Assembly (NCBI RefSeq): GCF_052857255.1
Contig: NW_027526500.1
Span: 868,001 to 932,000 of the forward strand
Length of the DNA: 64,000 bases
Source: Amblyomma americanum
Taxonomy: Eukaryota; Arthropoda; Arachnida; Ixodida; Ixodidae
Direction of reading: 5' to 3'
Under the pieces are notes generated by a model that did not search any database, was not told the origin of the DNA, and saw nothing but the letters and a program-made list of their open reading frames with translations. Below, in pieces: positions 1 to 12,131 of this stretch. A program made the translations under genes and the position numbers. Within the stretch, counting starts at the first letter, position 1. Every line of letters starts with the position of its first letter.

Positions 1-2559
1 AACCGATGTGTTGTGATTTAGCTCGTTTCGGTCTAAAACAACTTGTTTCGTTGTATTAAGCAAGAATACATGCTTTTCGCGCAGTTATAAGAGAAAAAGT
101 TTTGACGCGTATTAGAGGAACACTTGTAAAACCTTTGTGTTATGATTTAGCTCGTTTCGGTCTAAAACAGCTTGTTTCGCTGTATTAAGCAAGAATACAT
201 GCTTTTCGCGCAGTTATAAGAGAAAAAGTTTTGACGCGTGTCACAGGGACACTTGTAAAACCGATGTGTTCAAATTTAGCTCGTTTCGGTCTAAAACAGC
301 TTGTTTCGTTGTATTAAGCACGAATACATGCTTTTCGCGCAGTTATAGCAGAAAAAGTTTTGACGCCTATTAGAGAGACACTTGTAAAACCGGTGTGTTA
401 TGATTTAGCTCGTTTCGGTCTAAAACAGCTTGTTTCGTTGTATTAAGCAAGAATACATGCTTTTCGCGCAGTTATAAGAGATAAAGTTTTGACGAGTATC
501 ACGTGGATACTTGTAAAACCGATGTGTTCAGATTTAGCTCGTTTTGGTCTAAAACAGCTTGTTTCGTTGTATTAAGCAAGAATACATGCTTTACGCGCAG
601 TTATAGAAGAAAAAGTTTTGACGCGTATCAGAGAGACACTTGTAAAACCGATGTGTTGTGAATTAGCTCGTTTCGGTCTAAAACAGCTTGTTTCGTTGTA
701 TTAAGCAAGAATACATGCTTTTCGCGCAGTTATAAGAGAAAAAGTTTTGACGAGTATTACGTGGAACACTTGTAATACCGATGTGTTGTGATTTAGCTCG
801 TTTCGGTCTAAAACAGCTTGTTTCGTTGTATTAAGCACGAATACATGCTTTTCGCGCAGTTATAAGAGAAAACGTTTTGACGAGTATCACGTGGAACACT
901 TGTAATACCGGTGTTGTGATTTAGCTCGTTTCGGTCTAAAACAGCTTGTTTCGCTGTATTAAGCAAGAATACATGCTTTTCGCGCAGTTATAAGAGAAAA
1001 AGTTTTGACGCGTGTCACAGGGACACTTGTAAAACCGGTGTTCAGATTTAGCTCGTTTCGGTCTAAAACAGCTTGTTTCGCTGTATTAAGCACGAATACA
1101 TGCTTTTCGCGCAGTTATAAGAGAAAAAGTTTAGACGCGTATCAGAGGAACAATTGTAAAACCGATGTGTTGTGATTTAGCTCGTTTCGGTCTAAAACAG
1201 CTTGTTTCGCTGTATTAAGCAGAAATACATGCTTTTCGCGCAGTGATAAGAGAAAAAGCTTTAAAGGCGTGTCACAGGGACACTTGTAAAACCGATGTGT
1301 TCAGATTTACCTCGTTTCGGTCTAAAACAGCTTGTTTCGTTGGACTAAGCACGAATACATGCTTTTCGCGCAGCTATAAGAGAAAAAAGAGTTGACGCGT
1401 ATCAGATTAACACTTGTAAAACCGATGTGTTGTGATTTAGCTCGTTTCGGTCTAAAACAGCTTGTTTCGCTGTATTAAGCAAGAATACATGCTTTTCGCG
1501 CAGTTATAAGAGAAAAAAATTTGACGCGTATCAGAGGAACACTTGTAAAACCGATGTGTTCAGATTTAGCTCGTTTCGGTCTAAAACAGCTTGTTTCGTT
1601 GTATTAAGCAAGAATACATGCTTTTCGCGCAGTTATAAGAGAAAAAGTTTTGACGCGTATTAGAGAGACACTTGTAAAACCGATGTGTTGTGATTTAGCT
1701 CGTTTCGGTCTAAAACAGCTTGTTTCGTTGTATTAAGCAAGAATACATGCTTTTCGCGCAGTTAAAAGAGAAAAAGTTTTGACGAGTATCACGTGGATAC
1801 TTGTAAAACCGATGTGTTCAGATTTAGCTCGTTTCGGTCAAAAACAGCTTGTTTCGTTGTATTAAGCACGAATACATGCTTTTCGCGCAGTTAAAAGAGA
1901 AAAAGTTTTGACGAGTATCACGTGGAACACTTGTAATACCGATGTGTTGTGATTTAGCTCGTTTCGGTCTAAAACAACTTGATTCGCTGTGATCCATGGA
2001 AAGTGAGAGTAGCGCAAAACGGGACAAAGGGACAGAGAAAGACAGACACGTTTTGCGCTACTCTCACTTTCCATGGATCACCGTTACCGACTCGCCCAAG
2101 TTTCTACCCTTGTGTTTCGTTGTATTAAGCAAGAATACATGCTTTTCGCGCAGTTATAAGAGAAAAAGTTTTGACGCGTATTAGAGAGACACTTGTAAAA
2201 CCGATGTGTTCAGATTTAACTCTTTTCGGACTAAAACAGCTTGTTTCGTTGTATTAAGCACGAATACATGCTTTTCGCGCAGTTATAAGGGAAAAAGTTT
2301 TGACGCGTATCACATGGACACTTGGAAAACCGATGTGTTCAGATTTAACTCGTTTTGGTCTAAAACAGCTTGTTTCGTTGTATTAAGCACGAATACATGC
2401 TTTTCGCGCAGTTATAAGAGAAAACGTTTTGACGCGTATCAGAGGAACACTTGTAAAACCGATGTGTTGTGATTTAGCTCGTTTCGGTCTAAAACAGCTT
2501 GTTTCGCTGTATTAAGCACGAATACATGCTTTTCGCGCAGTTATAAGAGAAAAAGTTTA
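1..2559. repeat. Opening block, about 20 monomers, with element copy 1
   Basis: Type A and type B monomers alternate irregularly here. The block carries private variants such as a GTGTTATGATTT head (near 139 and 397) and a TATAGCAGAAAAAG variant near 343. Position 81 onward matches 15781 onward, at an offset of 15,700 growing to 15,702 through small indels, so the block recurs later in the window. One monomer near 1985 is interrupted by the inserted hairpin element. The window starts in mid-array, so the left edge is not a biological boundary. Confidence 0.85.
1991..2115. mobile_element. Inserted hairpin element, copy 1 (125 bp, long loop)
   Basis: This non-satellite sequence interrupts a monomer inside the string TTCGCTGT. 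The satellite resumes with TTCGTTGT at 2116-2123, so an 8-bp target duplication with one mismatch is plausible (1983-1990 and 2116-2123). Inside are two perfect 33-bp inverted arms (1989-2021 and 2049-2081). They start GTGATCCATGGAAAG and close on a 27-nt loop that has no T on this strand and ends GACAGACA. A 34-nt tail follows the right arm (2082-2115, containing CCGACTCGCCC). It has no coding capacity. A non-autonomous DNA transposon (MITE-like) is my best guess. The inverted arms do not reach the right end as classical terminal repeats would, so the class is uncertain. Confidence 0.7.
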
Positions 2560-5500
2560 GACGCGTATCAGAGGAACAATTGTAAAACCGATGTGTTGTG
2601 ATTTAGCTCGTTTCGGTCTAAAACAGCTTGTTTCGCTGTATTAAGCAGAAATACATGCTCTTCGCGCAGTGATAAGAGAAAAAGCTTTAAAGGCGTGTCA
2701 CAGGGACACTTGTAAAACCGATGTGTTCAGATTTACCTCGTTTCGGTCTAAAACAGCTTGTTTCGTTGGACTAAGCACGAATACATGCTTTTCGCGCAGC
2801 TATAAGAGAAAAAAGAGTTGACGCGTATCAGATTAACACTTGTAAAACCGATGTGTTGTGATTTAGCTCGTTTCGGTCTAAAACAGCTTGTTTCGCTGTA
2901 TTAAGCAAGAATACATGCTTTTCGCGCAGTTATAAGAGAAAAAAAATTTGACGCGTATCAGAGGAACACTTGTAAAACCGATGTGTTCAGATTTAGCTCG
3001 TTTCGGTCTAAAACAGCTTGTTTCGTTGTATTAAGCAAGAATACATGCTTTTCGCGCAGTTATAAGAGAAAAAGTTTTGACGCGTATTAGAGAGACACTT
3101 GTAAAACCGATGTGTTGTGATTTAGCTCGTTTCGGTCTAAAACAGCTTGTTTCGTTGTATTAAGCAAGAATACAAGCTTTTCGCGCAGTTATAAGAGAAA
3201 AAGTTTTTACGAGTATCACGTGGAACACTTGTAATACCGATGTGTTGTGATTTAGCTCGTTTCGGTCTAAAACAACTTGATTCGCTGTATTAAGCAAGAA
3301 TACATGCTTTTCGCGCAGTTATAAAAGAAAAAGTTTTGACGCTAATCAGAGGAACACTTGTAAAACCGATGTGTTGTATTTAGCTCATTTCGGTCTAAAA
3401 CAGCTTGTTTCGCTGTATTAAGCAAGAATACATGCTTTTCGCGCAGTTATAAGAGAAAAAGTTATGACGAGTATCACGTGGATACTTGTAAAACCGATGT
3501 GTTCAGATTTAGCTCGTTTCGGTCTAATACAGCTTGTTTCGTTGTATTAAGCAAGAATACATGCTTTTCGCGCAGTTATAAGAGAAAAAGTTTTGACGCG
3601 TATTAGAGAGACACTTGTAAAACCTATGTGTTGTGATTTAGCTCATTTCGGTCTAAAACAGCTTGTTTCGCTGTATTAAGCAAGAATACATGCTTTTCGT
3701 GCAGTTATAAGAGAAAAAGTTTTGACGCGTATCAGAGGAACACTTGTAAAACCGATGTGTTGTGATTTAGCTCGTTTCGATCTAAAACAGCTTGTTTCGC
3801 TGTATTAAGCAAGAATACATGCTTTTCGCGCAGTTATAAGAGAAAAAGTTTTGACGCGTATCAGAGGAACACTTGTAAAACCGATGTGTTGTGATTTAGC
3901 TCGTTTCGGTCTAAAACAGCTCGTTTCGCTGTATTAAGCAAGAATACATGCTTTTCGCGCAGTTATAAGAGAAAAAGTTTTGACGAGTATCACGTGGAAC
4001 ACTTGTAGTACCGATGTGTTGTGATTTAACTCGTTTCGGTCTAAAACAACTTGATTCGCTGTATTAAGCAAGAATACATGCTTTTCGCGCCGTTATAAGA
4101 GAAAAAGTTTTGACGCGTATCAGAGGAACACTTGTAAAACCGATGTGTTGTGATTTAGCTCGTTTCGGTCTAAAACAGCTTGTTTCGCTGTATTAAGCAA
4201 GAATACATGCTTTTCGTGCAGTTATAAGAGAAAAAGTTTTGACGCGTCTCAGAGGAACACTTGTAAAACCGATGTGTTGTGATTTAGCTCGTTTCGGTCT
4301 AAAACAGCTTGTTTCGCTGTATTAAGCAAGAATACATGCTTTTCGCGCAGTTATAAGAGAAAAAGTTTTGACGCGTATCAGAGGAACACTTGTAAAACCG
4401 ATGTGTTCAGATTTAGCTCGTTTCGGTCTAAAACAGCTTGTTTCGTTGTATTAAGCACGAATACATGCTTTACGCGCAGTTATAGAAGAAAAAGTTTTGA
4501 CGCGTATCAGAGACACTTGTAAAACCGATGTGTTATGATTTAGCTCGATTCGGTCTAAAACAGCTTGTTTCGCTCTATTAAGCAAGAATACATGCTTTTC
4601 GTGCAGTTATAAGAGAAAAAGTTTTGACGCGTCTCAGAGGAACACTTGTAAAACCGATGTGTTGTGATTTAGCTCGTTTCGGTCTAAAACAGCTTGTTTC
4701 GCTGTATTAAGGAAGAATACATGCTTTTCGCGCAGTTATAAGAGAAAAAGTTTTGACGCGTATCAGAGGAACACTTGTAAAACCGATGTGTTCAGATTTA
4801 GCTCGTTTCGGTCTAAAACAGCTTGTTTCGTTGTATTAAGCACGAATACATGCTTTACGCGCAGTTATAGAAGAAAAAGTTTTGACGCGTATCAGAGACA
4901 CTTGTAAAACCGCTGTGTTCAGATTTAGCTCGTTTGGGTCTAAAACAGCTTGTTTCGTTGTATTAAGCAAGAATACATGCTTTTCGCGCGGTTATAAGAG
5001 AAAAAGTTTAGACGCGTATCAGAGACGTGTAAAACCGATGTGTTGTGATTTAGCTCGTTTCGGTCTAAAACAGCTTGCTTCGTTGTATTAAGCAAGAATA
5101 CATGCTTTTCGCGCGGTTATAAGAGAAAAAGTTGACGAGTATCACGTGGATACTTGTAAAACCGATGTGTTCAGATTTAGCTCGTTTCGGTCTAAAACAG
5201 CTTGTTTCGTTGTATTAAGCACGAATACATGCTTTTCGCGCAGTTATAAGAGAAAAAGTTTTGACGAGTATCACGTGGAACACTTGTAATACCGATGTGT
5301 TGTGATTTAGCTCGTTTCGGTTTAAAACAGCTTGTTTCGTTGTATTAAGCAAGAATACATGCTTTTCGCGCAGTTATAAGAGAAAAAGTTTTGGCGCGTA
5401 TCAGAGGAAAACTTGTAAAACCGATGTGTTCAGATTTAGCTCGTTTCGGTCTGAAACAGCTTGTTTCGTTGTATTAGGCACGAATACATGCTTTTCGCGC

Positions 5501-5779
5501 AGTTATAAGAGAAAAAGTTTAGACGCGTATCAGAGGAACACTTGTAAAACCGATGTGTTCAGATTTAGCTCGTTTCGGTCTGAAACAGCTTGTTTCGTTG
5601 TATTAAGCACGAATACATGCTTTTCGCGCAGTTATAAGAGAAAAAGTTTAGACGCGTATCAGAGGAACACTTGTAAAACCGATGTGTTGTGATTTAGCTC
5701 GTTTCGGTGTAAAACAGCTTGTTTCGTAGTATTAAGCAAGAATACATGCTTTTCGCGCAGTTATAAGAGAAAAAGTTTT
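2560..5779. repeat. 3,220-bp higher-order unit, first copy (25 monomers)
   Basis: First of two adjacent copies at an offset of exactly 3,220. Every rare variant I checked is shared between copies: GATGTGTTGTATTTAG near 3370, TTCGATCTAAAAC near 3778, CGCGCCGTTATAAG near 4087, GGAAGAATAC near 4711, and AGAGACGTGTAAAACC near 5021. The start lies within a shared stretch near 2560-2569: upstream, GTTTAGACG here differs from GTTTTGACG at 5775. The first part also matches 18.2-19.68 kb. Confidence 0.9.
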
Positions 5780-8700
5780 GACGCGTATCAGAGGAACAAT
5801 TGTAAAACCGATGTGTTGTGATTTAGCTCGTTTCGGTCTAAAACAGCTTGTTTCGCTGTATTAAGCAGAAATACATGCTCTTCGCGCAGTGATAAGAGAA
5901 AAAGCTTTAAAGGCGTGTCACAGGGACACTTGTAAAACCGATGTGTTCAGATTTACCTCGTTTCGGTCTAAAACAGCTTGTTTCGTTGGACTAAGCACGA
6001 ATACATGCTTTTCGCGCAGCTATAAGAGAAAAAAGAGTTGACGCGTATCAGATTAACACTTGTAAAACCGATGTGTTGTGATTTAGCTCGTTTCGGTCTA
6101 AAACAGCTTGTTTCGCTGTATTAAGCAAGAATACATGCTTTTCGCGCAGTTATAAGAGAAAAAAAATTTGACGCGTATCAGAGGAACACTTGTAAAACCG
6201 ATGTGTTCAGATTTAGCTCGTTTCGGTCTAAAACAGCTTGTTTCGTTGTATTAAGCAAGAATACATGCTTTTCGCGCAGTTATAAGAGAAAAAGTTTTGA
6301 CGCGTATTAGAGAGACACTTGTAAAACCGATGTGTTGTGATTTAGCTCGTTTCGGTCTAAAACAGCTTGTTTCGTTGTATTAAGCAAGAATACAAGCTTT
6401 TCGCGCAGTTATAAGAGAAAAAGTTTTTACGAGTATCACGTGGAACACTTGTAATACCGATGTGTTGTGATTTAGCTCGTTTCGGTCTAAAACAACTTGA
6501 TTCGCTGTATTAAGCAAGAATACATGCTTTTCGCGCAGTTATAAAAGAAAAAGTTTTGACGCTAATCAGAGGAACACTTGTAAAACCGATGTGTTGTATT
6601 TAGCTCATTTCGGTCTAAAACAGCTTGTTTCGCTGTATTAAGCAAGAATACATGCTTTTCGCGCAGTTATAAGAGAAAAAGTTATGACGAGTATCACGTG
6701 GATACTTGTAAAACCGATGTGTTCAGATTTAGCTCGTTTCGGTCTAATACAGCTTGTTTCGTTGTATTAAGCAAGAATACATGCTTTTCGCGCAGTTATA
6801 AGAGAAAAAGTTTTGACGCGTATTAGAGAGACACTTGTAAAACCTATGTGTTGTGATTTAGCTCATTTCGGTCTAAAACAGCTTGTTTCGCTGTATTAAG
6901 CAAGAATACATGCTTTTCGTGCAGTTATAAGAGAAAAAGTTTTGACGCGTATCAGAGGAACACTTGTAAAACCGATGTGTTGTGATTTAGCTCGTTTCGA
7001 TCTAAAACAGCTTGTTTCGCTGTATTAAGCAAGAATACATGCTTTTCGCGCAGTTATAAGAGAAAAAGTTTTGACGCGTATCAGAGGAACACTTGTAAAA
7101 CCGATGTGTTGTGATTTAGCTCGTTTCGGTCTAAAACAGCTCGTTTCGCTGTATTAAGCAAGAATACATGCTTTTCGCGCAGTTATAAGAGAAAAAGTTT
7201 TGACGAGTATCACGTGGAACACTTGTAGTACCGATGTGTTGTGATTTAACTCGTTTCGGTCTAAAACAACTTGATTCGCTGTATTAAGCAAGAATACATG
7301 CTTTTCGCGCCGTTATAAGAGAAAAAGTTTTGACGCGTATCAGAGGAACACTTGTAAAACCGATGTGTTGTGATTTAGCTCGTTTCGGTCTAAAACAGCT
7401 TGTTTCGCTGTATTAAGCAAGAATACATGCTTTTCGTGCAGTTATAAGAGAAAAAGTTTTGACGCGTCTCAGAGGAACACTTGTAAAACCGATGTGTTGT
7501 GATTTAGCTCGTTTCGGTCTAAAACAGCTTGTTTCGCTGTATTAAGCAAGAATACATGCTTTTCGCGCAGTTATAAGAGAAAAAGTTTTGACGCGTATCA
7601 GAGGAACACTTGTAAAACCGATGTGTTCAGATTTAGCTCGTTTCGGTCTAAAACAGCTTGTTTCGTTGTATTAAGCACGAATACATGCTTTACGCGCAGT
7701 TATAGAAGAAAAAGTTTTGACGCGTATCAGAGACACTTGTAAAACCGATGTGTTATGATTTAGCTCGATTCGGTCTAAAACAGCTTGTTTCGCTCTATTA
7801 AGCAAGAATACATGCTTTTCGTGCAGTTATAAGAGAAAAAGTTTTGACGCGTCTCAGAGGAACACTTGTAAAACCGATGTGTTGTGATTTAGCTCGTTTC
7901 GGTCTAAAACAGCTTGTTTCGCTGTATTAAGGAAGAATACATGCTTTTCGCGCAGTTATAAGAGAAAAAGTTTTGACGCGTATCAGAGGAACACTTGTAA
8001 AACCGATGTGTTCAGATTTAGCTCGTTTCGGTCTAAAACAGCTTGTTTCGTTGTATTAAGCACGAATACATGCTTTACGCGCAGTTATAGAAGAAAAAGT
8101 TTTGACGCGTATCAGAGACACTTGTAAAACCGCTGTGTTCAGATTTAGCTCGTTTGGGTCTAAAACAGCTTGTTTCGTTGTATTAAGCAAGAATACATGC
8201 TTTTCGCGCGGTTATAAGAGAAAAAGTTTAGACGCGTATCAGAGACGTGTAAAACCGATGTGTTGTGATTTAGCTCGTTTCGGTCTAAAACAGCTTGCTT
8301 CGTTGTATTAAGCAAGAATACATGCTTTTCGCGCGGTTATAAGAGAAAAAGTTGACGAGTATCACGTGGATACTTGTAAAACCGATGTGTTCAGATTTAG
8401 CTCGTTTCGGTCTAAAACAGCTTGTTTCGTTGTATTAAGCACGAATACATGCTTTTCGCGCAGTTATAAGAGAAAAAGTTTTGACGAGTATCACGTGGAA
8501 CACTTGTAATACCGATGTGTTGTGATTTAGCTCGTTTCGGTTTAAAACAGCTTGTTTCGTTGTATTAAGCAAGAATACATGCTTTTCGCGCAGTTATAAG
8601 AGAAAAAGTTTTGGCGCGTATCAGAGGAAAACTTGTAAAACCGATGTGTTCAGATTTAGCTCGTTTCGGTCTGAAACAGCTTGTTTCGTTGTATTAGGCA

Positions 8701-8999
8701 CGAATACATGCTTTTCGCGCAGTTATAAGAGAAAAAGTTTAGACGCGTATCAGAGGAACACTTGTAAAACCGATGTGTTCAGATTTAGCTCGTTTCGGTC
8801 TGAAACAGCTTGTTTCGTTGTATTAAGCACGAATACATGCTTTTCGCGCAGTTATAAGAGAAAAAGTTTAGACGCGTATCAGAGGAACACTTGTAAAACC
8901 GATGTGTTGTGATTTAGCTCGTTTCGGTGTAAAACAGCTTGTTTCGTAGTATTAAGCAAGAATACATGCTTTTCGCGCAGTTATAAGAGAAAAAGTTTT
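5780..8999. repeat. 3,220-bp higher-order unit, second copy (25 monomers)
   Basis: Adjacent repeat of the preceding unit. I found no difference at any position compared across its length. Homology ends just before 9009, where CGCGTATTAGAGG replaces CGCGTATCAGAGG. Such identity in an array where other monomers differ by several percent implies a very recent duplication, or a duplication made by the assembler. Confidence 0.9.
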
Positions 9000-9168
9000 G
9001 ACGCGTATTAGAGGAACACTTGTAAAACCTTTGTGTTGTGATTTAGCTCGTTTCGGTCTAAAACAGCTTGTTTCGCTGTATTAAGCAAGAATACATGCTT
9101 TTCGCGCAGTTATAAGAGAAAAAGTTTTGACGCGTGTCACAGAGACACTTGTAAAACCGATGTGTTCA

Positions 9169-9217
9169 GATTTAGCTCGTTTCGGTCTGAAACAGCTTGT
9201 TCGTTCCGATGTGTTGT
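9169..9217. repeat. Truncated 49-bp stump monomer, copy a
   Basis: The distance between successive GATTTAG heads falls from 129 to 49 bp. The monomer breaks off at GCTTGTTCGTT and the next monomer's CCGATG follows at once, an 80-bp internal deletion. The stump resets the reading frame (49 is not a multiple of 3) and the repeat phase. It lies 299 bp upstream of inserted element copy 2. Confidence 0.85.
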
Positions 9218-9516
9218 GATTTAGCTCGTTTCGGTCTAAAACAGCTTGTTTCGTTGTATTAAGCAAGAATACATGCTTTTCGCGCAGTTAAAAGAGAAAA
9301 AGTTTTGACGAGTATCACGTGGATACTTGTAAAACCGATGTGTTCAGATTTAGCTCGTTTCGGTCAAAAACAGCTTGTTTCGTTGTATTAAGCACGAATA
9401 CATGCTTTTCGCGCAGTTAAAAGAGAAAAAGTTATGACGAGTATCACGTGGAACACTTCTAATACCGATGTGTTGTGATTTAGCTCGTTTCGGTCTAAAA
9501 CAACTTGATTCGCTGT

Positions 9517-9637
9517 GATCCATGGAAAGTGAGAGTAGCGCAAAACGGGACAAAGGGACAGAGAAAGACACGTTTTGCGCTACTCTCACTTTCCATGGAT
9601 CACCGTTACCGACTCGCCCAAGTTTCTACCCTTGTGT
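9517..9637. mobile_element. Inserted hairpin element, copy 2 (121 bp, short loop)
   Basis: Same insertion point and same 33-bp arms as copy 1 (9515-9547 and 9571-9603). The loop is 23 nt because only one GACA is present where copy 1 has two. With the 8-bp duplication the net insertion is 129 bp, so the interrupted monomer plus element spans exactly two monomer lengths (head motif at 9477, next head at 9735). A type A monomer follows before the TTTAACTCTTTTCGG monomer, unlike copy 1. Confidence 0.7.
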
Positions 9638-10329
9638 TTCGTTGTATTAAGCAAGAATACATGCTTTTCGCGCAGTTATAAGAGAAAATGTTTTGACGCG
9701 TATTAGAGAGACACTTGTAAAACCGATGTGTTGTGATTTAGCTCGTTTCGGTCTAAAACAGCTTGTTTCGTTGTATTAAGCAAGAATACATGCTTTTCGC
9801 GCAGTTATAAGAGAAAAAGTTTTGACGCGTATCAGAGGAACACTTGTAAAACCGATGTGTTCAGATTTAACTCTTTTCGGACTAAAACAGCTTGTTTCGT
9901 TGTATTAAGCACGAATACATGCTTTTCGCGCAGTTATAAGGGAAAAAGTTTTGACGCGTATCACATGGACACTTGGAAAACCGATGTGTTCAGATTTAGC
10001 TCGCTTTGGTCTAAAACAGCTTGTTTCGTTGTATTAAGCACGAATACATGCTTTTCGCGCAGTTATAAGAGAAAACGTTTTGACGCGTATCAGAGGAACA
10101 CTTGTAAAACCGATGTGTTGTGATTTAGCTCGTTTCGGTCTAAAACAGCTTGTTTCGCTGTATTAAGCACGAATACATGCTTTTCGCGCAGTTATAAGAG
10201 AAAAAGTTTAGACGCGTATCAGAGGAACAATTGTAAAACCGATGTGTTGTGATTTAGCTCGTTTCGGTCTAAAACAGCTTGTTTCGCTGTATTAAGCAGA
10301 AATACATGCTTTTCGCGCAGTGATAAGAG

Positions 10330-11190
10330 AAAAAGTTTTGACGAGTATCACGTGGATACTTGTAAAACCGATGTGTTCAGATTTAGCTCGTTTCGGTCTA
10401 AAACAGCTTGTTGCGTTGTATTAAGCAAGAATACATGCTTTTCGCGCAGTTATAAGAGAAAAAGTTTTGACGCGTATTAGAGAGACACTTGTAAAACCGA
10501 TGTGTTGTGATTTAGCTCGTTTCGGTCTAAAACAGCTTGTTTCGTTGTATTAAGCAAGAATACATGCTTTTCGCGCTGTTATAAGAGAAAAATTTTTGAC
10601 GAGTATCACGTGGATACTTGTAAAACCGATGTGTTCAGATTTAGCTCGTTTCGGTCTAAAACAGCTTCTTTCGTTGTATTAAGCACGAATACATGCTTTT
10701 CGCGCCGTTAAAAGAGAAAAAGTTTTGACGCGTATCAGAGGAACACTTGTAAAACCGATGTGTTCAGATTTAGCTTGTTTCGGTCTAAAACAGCTTGTTT
10801 CGTTGTATTAAGCACGAATACATGCTTTACGCGCAGTTATAGAAGAAAAAGTTTTGACGCGTATCAGAGACACTTGTAAAACCGATGTGTTGTGATTTAG
10901 CTCGTTTCGGTCTAAAACAACTTGTTTCGTTGTATTAAGCAAGAATACATGCTTTTCGCGCGGTTATAAGAGAAAAAGTTGACGAGTATCACGTGGATAC
11001 TTGTAAAACCGATGTGTTCAGATTTAGCTCGTTTCGGTCTAAAACAGCTTGTTTCGTTGTATTAAGCACGAATACATGCTTCACGCGCAGTTATAAGAGA
11101 AAAAGTTTTGAGTATCACGTGGATACTTGTAAAACCGAAGTGTTCAGATTTAGCTCGTTTCGGTCTAAAACAACTTGTTTCGTTGTATTA
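10330..11190. repeat. Segment of about 860 bp duplicated at 14.1-15.0 kb
   Basis: Matches 14119-14980 at an offset of 3,789. Shared rare variants are CTTGTTGCGTTG (10411 and 14200), CAGCTTCTTTCG (10662 and 14451), CGCGCCGTTAAAAG and TTTAGCTTGTTTCGG. This copy has lost ACG after GTTTTG near 11110 (a 3-bp deletion). The deletion leaves the reading frame unbroken and produces the longest chance open frame of the window, 137 codons at 10993-11406. Confidence 0.8.
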
Positions 11191-11662
11191 GGCACGAATA
11201 CATGCTTTTCGCGCAGTTATAAGAGAAAAAGTTTAGACGCGTATCAGAGGAACACTTGTAAAACCGATGTGTTCAGATTTAGCTCGTTTCGGTCTGAAAC
11301 AGCTTGTTTCGTTGTATTAAGCACGAATACATGCTTTTCGCGCAGTTATAAGAGAAAAAGTTTAGACGCGTATCAGAGGAACACTTGTAAAACCGATGTG
11401 TTGTGATTTAGCTCGTTTCGGTGTAAAACAGCTTGTTTCGTAGTATTAAGCAAGAATACATGCTTTTCGCGCAGTTATAAGAGAAAAAGTTTTGACGCGT
11501 ATTAGAGGAACACTTGTAAAACCTTTGTGTTGTGATTTAGCTCGTTTCGGTCTAAAACAGCTTGTTTCGCTGTATTAAGCAAGAATACATGCTTTTCGCG
11601 CAGTTATAAGAGAAAAAGTTTTGACGCGTGTCACAGAGACACTTGTAAAACCGATGTGTTCA

Positions 11663-11711
11663 GATTTAGCTCGTTTCGGTCTGAAACAGCTTGTTCGTTC
11701 CGATGTGTTGT
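11663..11711. repeat. Truncated 49-bp stump monomer, copy b
   Basis: Same deletion junction (GCTTGTTCGTTCCGATG) at an offset of 2,494 from copy a, and 299 bp upstream of inserted element copy 3. Confidence 0.85.
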
Positions 11712-12010
11712 GATTTAGCTCGTTTCGGTCTAAAACAGCTTGTTTCGTTGTATTAAGCAAGAATACATGCTTTTCGCGCAGTTAAAAGAGAAAAAGTTTT
11801 GACGAGTATCACGTGGATACTTGTAAAACCGATGTGTTCAGATTTAGCTCGTTTCGGTCAAAAACAGCTTGTTTCGTTGTATTAAGCACGAATACATGCT
11901 TTTCGCGCAGTTAAAAGAGAAAAAGTTATGACGAGTATCACGTGGAACACTTGTAATACCGATGTGTTGTGATTTAGCTCGTTTCGGTCTAAAACAACTT
12001 GATTCGCTGT

Positions 12011-12131
12011 GATCCATGGAAAGTGAGAGTAGCGCAAAACGGGACAAAGGGACAGAGAAAGACACGTTTTGCGCTACTCTCACTTTCCATGGATCACCGT
12101 TACCGACTCGCCCAAGTTTCTACCCTTGTGT
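12011..12131. mobile_element. Inserted hairpin element, copy 3 (121 bp, short loop)
   Basis: Matches copy 2 at an offset of 2,494, including the 23-nt loop, the tail and the upstream GTTATGACGAG variant. It lies in a duplicated block, so it reflects satellite amplification and not a second insertion. In the flank 9350-9589 against 11844-12083, the only difference I noticed is CACTTCTAATACC in copy 2 against CACTTGTAATACC here. Confidence 0.7.

Larger units (their letters stand above)
8365..10338. repeat. About 2-kb segment duplicated at 36.9-38.9 kb
   Basis: This segment matches 36935-38911 at an offset of 28,570, becoming 28,574 after the inserted element. It includes the two CGGTCTGAAAC monomers (8646-8912), the CGTAGTATTAAGC monomer, the 49-bp stump, element copy 2 and the TTTAACTCTTTTCGG monomer. 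Small differences exist, for example GCTCGCTTTGG near 10000 against ACTCGTTTTGG near 38575. Confidence 0.8.

Noticed and set aside
1897..1925. CACGTG palindrome in one linker type as a transcription-factor E-box or G-box
   Set aside because: It is a six-base motif present only in some linker haplotypes and copied with the repeat. Nothing nearby suggests a regulated gene.
2082..2115. CCCAAGTTT in the element tail as a nematode spliced-leader (SL1) fragment
   Set aside because: Only nine bases agree with the SL1 leader and the flanks do not. There is no SL RNA gene structure.
1991..2115. Rho-independent terminator or tRNA-like gene in the inserted element
   Set aside because: The 33-bp perfect stem has no following T-run. 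The sequence does not fold into a cloverleaf I can recognise, and the context is eukaryotic satellite.
10993..11406. Longest open reading frame (137 codons), with a 43-residue internal repeat
   Set aside because: The repeat unit is 129 bp, so any frame free of stops in one monomer stays open across neighbours. Type B heads (CAG) read through and type A heads (GTG) create TGA, so frame length simply counts consecutive type B monomers. There is no ribosome-binding or promoter context and no recognisable protein family. The same applies to all other frames in the window, on both strands.
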